A DNA stretch of 64,000 nucleotides from Hevea brasiliensis. Its lineage: Eukaryota > Streptophyta > Magnoliopsida > Malpighiales > Euphorbiaceae. A program made the position numbers and the translations under genes. The notes under the pieces were generated by a model. It saw only the letters and a program-made list of their open reading frames with translations, ran no database searches and was not told the DNA's origin. The stretch is from the NCBI RefSeq assembly GCF_030052815.1, contig NC_079498.1, positions 66,760,992 through 66,824,991 of the forward strand, given 5' to 3'. Positions 11,744 through 21,006 of this stretch are shown here, in pieces (position 1 is the stretch's first letter; each line of letters opens with the position of its first letter).

Positions 11744-12673
11744 AAAAGAAAACATCAGAAGAAGGGGGTTCGTAGGGAGTGTTGCTGAAGGTCACATCTT
11801 GTCGAGCTCGCATCGCACTAAAAGAAGTTTTCAATTAAGCTCCAAAAGATCAAAGCTGCAAACTATCTTCGGTTCCTTCGTTTCATCTCCCTAGATAGAA
11901 TTCTATTGCTTTATTTCTTTTACATGATTTTCTTTTTACTATTTTTTACCTTTTATCATGATGTTTGTTGAACTCACCATGAGTGAGTAGTTTCCTTATT
12001 CTAGATTTGAGAGAGTAATGCTTGTAATTATTATTATGGATGAACATTAAGTTTTATTCACTGGATTTGAGATTCATTTCTTGATTTAATTTCTTATGAT
12101 CCTAATGCATGCTATGTGATGGTACCCACTTAGACATGATTGTAGATGTTGATTGAAAGACTGAAAGGTGAAGATTAACATTAGAAAATCAAAGATCTTG
12201 AACCTAGGAAATCTGACCTAGACATAGGCTGATACCTTTATAGAACCTAAAAATTGGTCAAAGGTCTTAAAGGATTTTAATTAATTTGATCACCACGAAA
12301 GTAGGATTTAAGTTAATTAAAATACACCCTAGATGCCTTGAGAGAGGATTTAGGATAACTTAGGACTAATTTCTATCAAGGAAAATGATCCTCAATTCAG
12401 TAAATAAATGAGATAACATCCTTAATAAGATTCAAGTGTGAAATCTTAACTCCAGAATTGTTCCAAAAATATATTACTTCATTTTAAGCTTACTATTCTA
12501 GTTTTTAAAGTTAACAAACTTCATTCCCTAAATATTCGAAAGCCTAGACAGTCAAAATTACTATGTAGATTGGTACTTGCTAAACAAAGGTCCTCATGGG
12601 AACGATACTCTACTTATCACTTTATTACTTGTTAGCGATCCGTGCACTTGCGGGGTTGTAAAACCAGCAAACA

Positions 12674-13327
12674 AGATTACCCCCTTTGACATTCTCTTAG
12701 GTGCCTGGTGGTGAGGCTTATACTTAGGTTTGATTAGTAACCTATGCTCCACCAAACCTCTTTGAAGACCTAGCATCTCATGGTAATCTCAAGCAAAGCA
12801 ATCCTTGTATTCACGAATCAAACATATTATTTTTTGTTTTAAGTCTTTCCTTAATAGAGAGCTAATATAAATTACTTGTGCTTCCTCAAATGAGTCGAGA
12901 TTTACTTCTTCTAGTGGATCCTGCACACCAGTTAGCATATCATCAAGCTTTGCTGGTGTTGGGTCTAGGTCCTGAAGTTGCAATTCTCTTGATCCCTCCC
13001 ACTTTAGTCCTTCATTATATATAACTTCAGCTCCGTTAGCCTCCAGGGTCCCTTTTATCTTTATTCTATTAAAAAGCTGCTACACCTGTGCTCTGGATAT
13101 GGCAGCAACAACAACTGCCAACTCCTCCTGAGTAACTCATCATGGAGTTCTTTAATTAAAGGCTCCTTCATCGACCACTGGTAAGGTGCGATTACAAGTG
13201 ACTTTTGATTTTTCTTTGTTAGCTCTTCTGACTCCTCACCCTGCTTCTCTTCTTTAAGTAAGGAATTTGTTATGGCCTTAGCGTCACCATATGACTTTCT
13301 TTAAGGGAGTTATGGGCTGATGACCCT
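12674..13327 (-). pseudogene. Tat-C pol fragment: linker and N-terminus of RT
   Basis: The - strand reads MQLQDLDPTPAKLDDM, then LEEVNL, then YISSLLRKDLKQKIICLIREYKDCFA, followed by a stop where the family has Trp (TGG to TGA), then DYHEMLGLQRGLVEHRLLIK and YKPHHQAPKR. This is the region just before RT motif 1 in Tat elements. The reading stops at the Athila LTR boundary. The part from about 12984 to 13327 is more degraded; I could not follow a clear frame there. Confidence 0.75.
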
Positions 13328-13740
13328 TGTTGCAAGGGTTTTGCGATCGCCTGGACGAACACTCACCGAAGTGGGAAAAGTGAGAAGTCACCACTTTAAT
13401 TTTGAGGGAAATTAAAGAAAACCATTTGTGAAAGTAAATTAAAATGAAACCACTTCAAAAACAGAGATTCTAGGTTTGGGGTCCGTAAATGGGTGGGGAA
13501 GGTGTTAGGCACCCCACCTCGTCCCTCAATGAGGGTAAGCAGATTTAACTTCACGTCCTTTATAAATTACAATTGATAGTTAGGAGGGTTTGAATGGAAA
13601 TGTTAATCCTTTTGACAAAAGGAATATTTGATCTTTCACTAATCCGAATTACCCAGATACATAAGTAAATGAGACAACCTTAGTGAGTGGCTGTTGCATA
13701 TTGGTTTCATTTTAGGGATTATTGTGCGTATAAATAATTC

Positions 13741-14232
13741 GATTTGAGAATCGGATAAGATCTCTCCTCCGACCTCTTTCATATATTCATTAAAGGTCTT
13801 GATTGAGAATCGGATAAGAACTCTCTTCCGATCTCTTTTAAACGTTTTTTAAGATTTTAGGTGGAGAACCGGATAAGAACTCTCCTCCGATCTCCTTTTA
13901 AATATTTATTAAAATTTAGATTGAGAACCGGATAAGAACTCTCCTCCGATCTCCTTTTAAATATTTATTAAAACTTAGATTGAGAACCGAATAAGAACTC
14001 TCCTCCGATCTCCTTTTAAATATTTATTAAAATTTTAGATTGAGAATTGGATAAGAACTCTCCTCCGATCTCTTTTAAACATTTATTAAAATTTAGATTG
14101 AGAATCGGATAAGAAATCTCCTCCGATCTCCTTTTAAATATTTATTAAAATTTAGATTGAGAATCGGATAAGAACTCTCCTCCGATCTCTTTTATTTTAA
14201 TAGGAGTCGGATAAGGACTTTTCCGATCTCAT
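13741..14232 (+). repeat. Tandem array, about 58 bp unit, 8-9 copies
   Basis: Units of the form GAGAATCGGATAAGAACTC followed by TCCTCCGATCTC and an AT-rich AAATATTTATTAAAATTTAG tail. The 5' LTR has about six units at 41290-41605, so the array changed copy number between the two LTRs of one element. Confidence 0.9.
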
Positions 14233-15832
14233 GAAATTTGATTACAGCTACCCATCATAAAAACCTAGAACTAAGGGTTCTGGTATTCAAAGATGTCGGG
14301 GCTCGGAATAGGGCTTCTTTTAACTCATTGGTACCTTGTGACTAGTCAGGGGATACCAAACTGATTTTTCCGACCTTCCTATTTGGTTGCCTTACCAGTA
14401 CCTTTTGATATCCGATCTATCCCATTTATTTATCTTAAGGTTCGGTTTTACTCTGCCTTGTGATGTCTTACCCAATTGTCTTTTGTGTTATTCTATTGAT
14501 TCGGCCTTACTATTTCCCCGGCTTACTATTCAGACCTTTCATTATTTTAAAGAGACCCTTAAGATACAGTTACCTACATTTTATCCAACCACTTGTACGC
14601 TACTCGGGACTAGAAGACTTATATTCAGGAATAACAAAGATTAACAAAAAAAGAATGGACTGGTCAACAAGGAAGTAAACTCGAGAATAACCTTCTTCGT
14701 GTTCTTTAGCGCAATATAAACTTGGAGAAAATTATATATATATAAAGGACAAAGGAAATATGTAAAATAAGAGTGAGCACTTAATAAAACGACATTATGA
14801 GCACTCACCTATAGGGAGTCAAATCTATTGAACTAATTACGGGATCACAAAACATAATGGGGCCGCGGGCTGGTAACCTGAAGACTAAGGTTTGCCTTGA
14901 AATGAAGAATACCTTGCTTAAATGCAGTCTGATCAAAATTATAACCGAGTATGGATGAAGTTGAGCTTGGACAACGGGAATGGAAATAAAGATAACAAAG
15001 ACAGAAAGTGAGAGTGTCACAGGATAATGAACGAACTGAAAATGGAGAGTTTCAGTATTCAGAAATCCCTTCGCAAGAAAATACTTCAGAAAACTGGTTT
15101 CAAAAGTTTTTCTTATGAAAGCTCAAAAATAGAAGAGTAACGAGCTGAATTAAGTTTCAGAGTCCTTCCGCTATATTCACTATTCGTCCTTTTTTTTGAA
15201 CAGTTTTCATGCAGGTATTTATAGGAACCGGGTGCTCCCTATGAAGGGTCAGGATTTGTTTTGAGGGAGATGGAGGGTTAAGATTTTGAAGGACATGATC
15301 TGAGACTCAGGAATTAAAGAGAATCAGAACGGACGGCTGAGATCCCTTCCGAAATATTTGTCCTTTCTCTCTTCTAATCTGACGGCCCAAAATTTCCTTG
15401 TCAAGAGCGATCCGAGGGCTAGGAGTGAAAGGCGCAGATCTTGTCGTCTTCTTCTTTGATCCGAGGGCTCTGAGCTCATCCTTACAAGTAAGATCAATGG
15501 TGGAGATTAGGATGTACAGCACTGTCATGACGTACTCTGGCGCATGTCAGTAATGCGGGCGATTTTAGGGCGTGCGGTGGAGATTTTGTCTGCGACGCTT
15601 TAACTACCTCGGCCCTGATTATGACGACGGTTAGTGGAAGTTGTCTTATTCTCTTTGCTATCCGACTTCCTCTCCTTTCCGATCTTCCTAACACGCTCCT
15701 TTTCCGGTCTTTCATGCCGGCCTCCCTTCTTCCGACCTCTCCTACTCTGGTCTTTTCTTTATCAGGTCCGGTCCAGTCACAGCATTTATTCCCCCAATTT
15801 CCGAGGCATCCGCTTCGTTTTCTGCTTAGTAA

Positions 15833-15862
15833 TAAATGCTTAGACCATCCCCTATATATATA
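15833..15862 (+). promoter_or_regulatory. Candidate + strand core promoter 1 in the Ogre LTR
   Basis: TAAATGCTTAGAC (15833-15845), then TATATATATA (15853-15862), about 90 bp before an ATG in a strong context (GGCCATGG) at 15950. The counterpart in the other LTR is at 43281-43310. A closely similar upstream word precedes the second TATA box at 16827. Confidence 0.45.
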
Positions 15863-15949
15863 CCTTCAGCAGGAAACCCTTCCTCATTTGATTTTTTTCT
15901 CTTCCTTCTCACTTTTCTTGTTCTAGCTGCTCCGGCAATAATTCCGGCC

Positions 15950-16363
15950 ATGGTGGCCACTTTTGATCCTTTCCCGATTATCCTCTTTGTCTCTTGTCTG
16001 AAAATTTATGATCCCGGTGATCAGAGAATCATGATAACCCTATCTGATGACAGTGAGAGAACCGGACTAATTAACCGATCTGGATCGAGGACCTCGATCG
16101 TACCGATCTCGAATCGTTCGTCCGACATAATCGGCGAACCGATTTCGGGCGAAAAGACTGCTAATATTCCCCTTGACACCGGTGACTACTCCTTGGCGTT
16201 CATCTGGCTTCTCACCACACTGGGTATTCCGACAGCGGCTCGGTTTTGAGCGGTAATTTTGATGATGACCTCTCTCATTCTCATGAGAGTCATAGTCCCC
16301 CCATCTAAGCTGTACATCTATCCAATGTCAACAGCCGGTCTCCTGGTCAAACACATCTTTTGA
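15950..16363 (+). pseudogene. Antisense LTR ORF-a, 3' LTR copy (one internal stop)
   Basis: A 137-codon frame starts at ATG 15950 and ends at TGA 16361, with one internal TGA at 16247 where the other LTR has CGA. The predicted product has hydrophobic stretches near its start (PIILFVSCLKI), in the middle (LAFIWLLTT) and at its end (VILMMTSLILM), so it could be membrane-bound. I do not recognise a family. The amino acid differences from the copy at 43399-43812 look unconstrained, so it may be a chance frame. Confidence 0.3.
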
Positions 16364-16810
16364 CTCAGCCACGAGACTAGGCTTTGACATAGGCCTTTTA
16401 GATAGGATGTTCCACCGATTTCTAAAGATCGTCCTTATGATGTAATCAGACCTTTTATGTAATCCGATCTCTAGAGATTGCCCAAATGATGTAATTTGAC
16501 TTTTTATGTAATCTGATCTCTAGAGATAGCCCAAATGATGTAATCCGACCTTTTCAGAAATAAAATTTTATTTTAACAACTGTCATTTTATTATTATTGC
16601 ATTGATTATTTTCTGATCTCTGATGTGTTTATCCGATCTAGTTCCTAACTGAACAACCCTTAACTGATCCGCACTTCCAAACATTCGCCTTAATTAGCCG
16701 ATCCCTAACTAGCCGATCTCTTTTATGGAATTTCTGGAATATTCGTGAGGCGTGTCAGAAAAGCTGGCGATTCTCGCTAACCGATGCACCACCTGGAACA
16801 CTGTGAGCAT

Positions 16811-16835
16811 TAAATGCTCAGACGGGTATAAATAG
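16811..16835 (+). promoter_or_regulatory. Candidate + strand core promoter 2 in the Ogre LTR
   Basis: TAAATGCTCAGAC (16811-16823), 3 bp, then TATAAATAG (16827-16835), about 155 bp before the ATG of ORF-b at 16990. It is a strong plant TATA consensus on the strand opposite to gag-pol. In the 5' LTR the TATA box is weakened to AATAAATAG (44277-44285). Confidence 0.55.
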
Positions 16836-16989
16836 GGGATGGGTCAGCCAGTTGCTCTCTTATGTCATTTTCAGCATCCCGCGAGCAAATCCATAATTCT
16901 CTCGTTTTCTCAAGTTCTTCCGACATCGATCAGACTCCGGTAAGGGTTTTGATCCTTCTTTTAGTTTAAAATCCTTGTTTCCTTTGAAA

Positions 16990-18855
16990 ATGAGCGGCGC
17001 TGAGGGTCAGAGAGCGGCAAGCCCCCCTTCCGTTCAGATCTCGTGGTCATCTGATGAAGTGGAGGTGGTCGGACCAAACGTGCGACCTGAACCTTCTAGG
17101 GTTTCTATTCCAGCTCAGGGGCAAGCAGCACCATCAAGGCATGTACCTTCTTCAGGGAGAGAGAATCTTCCCATGGACGAGTTGCCATCAGTCCTTCAAG
17201 AAACCGACCTGCAGTCGTTCAGCCAAGAGTATAACATTCGGCCCGATTCCTACGAGTTGATTAAGTGTCACGGTGATCTTCGTGCCGATCACTTCTTCGA
17301 GGAGAACGACATGATCATGGTCTACGAAGAGCAATTAAAGGCCGGTCTACGGTTCCCTTTAGACGACTTCTTCAAGGAAGTTTTAACATATCACCAAGTG
17401 TGCATCGCCCAAGTTCACCCGAACTCGTGGCGGATCCTAGTAGCCTTCCTGGGCCTCTGCCGTGCTAAGGGACTCTGTCCTACAGCTAAGGTATTCGCCG
17501 AACTGCATAGGCTGACTCGTCGAAAGGATGACGAGTATTGGTTCTTCCAGGCGAAGCCACATTGTGGGCTCTTTACCGATCTACCCTCCTTCTTGAAGAA
17601 TTGGAAGAACCACTTCTTTATCTTGAGGAGTAAAATCCCGAACGGCTTTAAGGGTTTCCCTTGCAGCTGGCTGCACCAGGGCCCCGTACTTCCAAAGCGC
17701 ATCACCTTAAATAGGGAAGAAGGCCTGATGGTGATGGAGCTAAAAGATCAGGCGAGCAGAGAGAAGTTTTCTTGTTTGGACGCAGTGACTGCCGAACTGC
17801 ATCACTGGACAATGGAATTGATCACTGGCAAAGATCGCGGGCTTCAGCTCTTTGACCTCAGCATCGGTATTTTTCTATATCTCAGATCTTTGGACCTTAG
17901 CGATCTCACTAACCTCTTCTTTGTGCAGGTATGGCAAGCGATGAAGCCTCCAAGGAGAGCCGAAAGCGAAAGAGAGAGATCTCCCGGAAGGTACGGGAGA
18001 TGAAGCGAGCTGAAGCCATGCAGACACCCAGCCATGAGCCCGGGGAAATACAAGGGGGCTCATCTCAACCTTCGGGGCAGCTGATCCCCGAGGTAGAAGT
18101 GATCCGATCTCCTCCTTGCTAAGAAGAGCCACCTCCACCTCCTCCAGTCGCTTCGAGTATGGAAGGGGGTCCTTCCCAACCTACCCCAAGGACCCTCTCC
18201 AGCGGTGCTCAGGTGCTGATCCATTCCCTGGAGAATAACCGAACTGTTTGGGAGAATCTGGGTTTGGCTAAGGTTCTGGGGGCTTCTATCTGCCTTTGAG
18301 AGGATCGGGACAGGCTATTCTCGGACAATCTTGATGACATCCTGACTCGATCCATGAGCCTGAACGTGCAGTGCTTGGTGAATCAGCACATCATCCGAGA
18401 GAAGGCTCACCGCCTGGGTAAGGAGGTCGAAAAGATGGGTCATGAAGTGGCTTCCCTCCGATCCCAACTCTCATCCGCTCAGAACTACATATCTGAAATT
18501 GAGGGGCGGATGAAGTTCTACAAAAGATAAGCTAGCCGAGCAAGCTCATGTTCTAGCCGAGCGAACTCGTGTCCTTGAAGAAGTTCAGGTGTTCCGGGCT
18601 GATGAAGTTGCTCACCTCACTGAGGAGCTCAAAGCAAAAGAAGAAGAGATAGTGACAAGGGAGGCCAGCACTTATGTAAATGCTCACAGGGATCTCCTAG
18701 CCGAGCTCAAGAAGCGGTACCCCAAGGAGGACTTCTCTTGGATGGTAAATCTGGCTCCCCAGGACGAGGGTGAGGATAGCGAGGAGGAGGCTGAGGGTGA
18801 GAGAGGAAACGAGCAAAATGTAGATCAGGCTGGGGGTGATCCTCCAGCCGAATGA
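16990..18855 (+). pseudogene. Antisense LTR ORF-b: plant gypsy-type transposon protein with an intron
   Basis: Starts at ATG 16990 (context AAAATGAG). Exon 1 (16990-17866) contains YELIKCHGDLRADHFFEEND, FPLDDFFKEVLTYHQV and LHPNSW-like (VHPNSWRILVAFLGLCRAKG) blocks typical of the plant 'putative gypsy type transposon' family (Pfam Transposase_28). A 62 bp intron, 17867-17928, has GTATTT at its start, CACTAAC as a possible branch site and TTTGTGCAG at its end. Splicing keeps the frame and enters a basic segment (SRKRKREISRKVREMKRAE), then a coiled coil and an acidic tail ending at TGA 18853. Exon 2 has stops at 18120 and 18297 and a 1 bp insertion near 18524, so this copy is dead. It lies antisense to the element's pol. 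Role unknown; these proteins are not shown to be enzymes. Confidence 0.7.
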
Positions 18856-19408
18856 CTTGTACAAACTTTAATATGAAATGAAATTCCCTTTTTGTTCAGT
18901 GAATGGATGTGATCGGAAAATCTCTAAATTACTTATGCACTTGATTGTCTGAGCATATTAAAACAACTAAAGGTGATTATTAATCTAAGTGTAAGAGGTC
19001 AGAAAACACAATAAACATGAGATCGGCAGGGAACCAACGCTAAACGGGACTTGATTAAAATTGGAAATTTGGCTTGAGCACTTAAGATCAGGATCGCCAT
19101 TAAATCGGATTGGAACCTTAACTTGATTATTCCTAAACTTTTAAAATGAAGATCTAGTCTTTGGTTGATTCGACAAGAGAGATCGGGAATGTAATTGACT
19201 ATTCAGGAGATTTGACAATTGGTTTGAGAGATCGACAAGGCTTTAAATGACATGGGGACTTAGTATTGATTTGATTCCTTTTGAGGAGAGATCGGAAATG
19301 TGGTTGTTCGGCAAAGAGAGATCGGAAATATAATTGGCTAGCAAAGGGAGACTTAGTGCTGGGGATCAGTTTCGATATTTATTGATCGGCCAAAATATGG
19401 TGTCGACA

Positions 19409-19421
19409 ACTGCCCCTCTTT
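19409..19421 (-). promoter_or_regulatory. Ogre polypurine tract
   Basis: In the sense direction AAAGAGGGGCAGT sits directly before the 3' LTR start TGTCGACACC. It is the expected plus-strand primer. Confidence 0.75.
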
Positions 19422-19525
19422 ACATAATTCCTACTGGAAAAATTTTCGTGTAGGGATTATGTAAAGATTTAGACCCATATTTTGGGCGATTAGGTGTGCA
19501 AGGTTAGGAAACTAGAGCCTACTTA

Positions 19526-20194
19526 AGTTAGTGACCTAGAGATTGGTAACAAGAGTTAAAATGCTAGAAAATTAAAATCAACTTGGATCAAGGAACCAGA
19601 GGTTGATAACAGGAAATTTAAAATGCAGGAAAATTAAAATTAACTTAGATCAAGGATCCAAAGGTTGATAACAGGAAATTTAAATGCTGAAAATTAAAAT
19701 CAACTTAGATCAAGGAACCAGAGGTTGATAACAGGAAATTTAAATGCTAAAAATTAAAATCAACTTAGATCAAGGAACCAGAGGTTGATAACAGGAAATT
19801 TAAAGTGCTGGAAAATTAAAATCAACTTAGATCAAGGAACCAGAGGTTGATAACAGGAAATTTAAATGCTGAAAATTAAAATCAACTTAGATCAAGGAAC
19901 CAGAGGTTGATAACAGGAAATTTAAAGTGCTGAAAATTAAAATCAACTTAGATCAAGGAACCAGAGGTTGATAACAGGAAATTTAAATGCTGAAAATTAA
20001 AATCAACTTAGATCAAGGAACCAGAGGTTGATAACAGGAAATTTAAAGTGCTGGAAATTAAAATCAACTTAGATCAAGGAACCAGAGGTTGATAACAGGA
20101 AATTTAAAGTGCTGGAAAATAAAATCAACTTAGATCAAGGAACCAGAGGTTGATAACAGGAAATTTAAAGTGCTGGAAAATTAAAATCAACTTA
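19526..20194 (-). repeat. Satellite-like array in the Ogre 3' UTR, 60-62 bp unit, about 10-11 copies
   Basis: GATCAAGGA recurs at 19586, 19648, 19708, 19768, 19830, 19890, 19951, 20011, 20072 and 20133, with a degenerate unit before and a partial one after. Two unit types (AAATGCTGAAA and AAAGTGCTGGAAA) partly alternate, hinting at a dimeric higher-order unit. Tat and Ogre elements are known to hold variable tandem repeats between integrase and the 3' LTR. Confidence 0.93.
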
Positions 20195-20344
20195 CAAAGC
20201 AAGTGTAATCTCGACACGAGAAGTTCTTCCCCGATGAAGTGTACTTAACAGGATCCCAAAGGCCAATGATTGATGGAGGACGAGTTACAAGACTTGACCT
20301 ACGACCTCCTTCCTTCGAATGCCCCTTTTTTGCTCTTGACTTTC

Positions 20345-21005
20345 TTCTTATTTTGGGAAAAGTACCCTTGCGGGTTTTCACTTTCCTTTTGTCCATTTGA
20401 CTAGAAGCGCCCTTCCAGGTTTTCACCTCTAATTTTTTTTTTTTTTTAGGCCATTCCCTGCAAATCTCATAGTAAAGTACGTGAGATTATCAATTTCAAA
20501 TCCTAATCTTATGGCAAAATTTTAAATGATTAATAGCGCATTAGATAAAGAGATTGAGGAAGGATAATATTAAAGAGTGAGTATAGGGAAGTTAAAAGCA
20601 AAGAGATAAACACAAATAAAGTATGACTTTATTATGGTTTTAAGAAATAAAAGGTACAGTTTCAAAGAAAAAGGGTACAGGGATAGATCTCACATATTCC
20701 TTATAGTTAGCTTTGAAGTCTCTTAACTGCCATTATTTCAAGTACTCTGAAGCCTCATGCCATGACGGTTTATTTCCATCCTCGGTTTCATGCCCCGTTC
20801 CTTATTTCTCCCTTTCGGTTCTTGGGATGCCCTTTCGGGTTTTCACCCCTAGCTCTCTTTTTTTTTTTTTTTTCATGATGCCCTTTCGGGTTTTCATCCT
20901 TCACTCATTTTATAGAAAGTGCCCTTCGAGGGTTTTCGCCTTCTTTCACACATTTTGCTAGGAGCGCCCCTTCGGGTTTTCACCCCTACTTTTTTTTTTT
21001 TTTTT
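20345..21005 (-). repeat. Degenerate GCCCTTTCGGGTTTTCACCCC + T-tract repeats
   Basis: Six copies of a GCCCTT-CGGGTTTTCACC core, near 20350, 20407, 20828, 20880, 20919 and 20966, several followed by 10-20 T. In the sense direction each reads as an A-tract then GGGGTGAAAACCC, able to form a small hairpin. It lies between the integrase stop and the 60 bp array. Confidence 0.75.
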
Positions 21006-21006
21006 T

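Larger units (their letters stand above)
6840..12673 (+). mobile_element. Athila-like Ty3/gypsy element, 3' part
   Basis: Remains of an Athila-lineage element: integrase C-terminus, a long ORF after pol, a long 3' non-coding stretch, a polypurine tract and a 1.6 kb 3' LTR. Its upstream part lies beyond Angela A, left of the window. It ends against a - strand Tat-type RT fragment at about 12674, so it probably inserted into that element. AGATT (12674-12678) would then be its target duplication. Confidence 0.8.
11080..12673 (+). repeat. Athila 3' LTR (about 1.6 kb)
   Basis: Starts TGATACACTTGAATTG after the polypurine tract. The end is placed at CAGCAAACA, just before the Tat RT fragment; this boundary is uncertain by a few bases. 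The tail GATCCGTGCACTTGCGG is characteristic of such LTRs. The U3 part carries ACACGGG-type repeats and a TATA box at 11735. Confidence 0.78.
13328..19408 (-). repeat. Ogre 3' LTR (6081 bp)
   Basis: Direct repeat of 40883-46101. It carries a GGATAAGAACTCTCC tandem array near its left end and, on the + strand, two ORFs with TATA boxes (15833-18855) antisense to gag-pol. Compared with the other LTR it keeps 757 bp (17642-18398) that the 5' LTR has lost, and it has more array units. The stretches 14233-15832 and 18856-19408 hold no recognised gene. Many copies of CCGATCTC and GAGATCGG words are scattered through the LTR. Confidence 0.93.

Noticed and set aside
14805..15715. Several 71-101 codon frames in the Ogre LTR upstream of ORF-a, on both strands
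   Set aside because: Overlapping, low complexity, no start context and no family; the copies in the other LTR are shifted by small indels.
19526..20194. CRISPR-like array of regular repeats
   Set aside because: The whole unit is repeated with no unique spacers, and the context is a plant retrotransposon.
20713..20961. 82-codon + strand frame rich in Phe and Ser
   Set aside because: Arises from T-tracts in the Ogre 3' UTR repeats.
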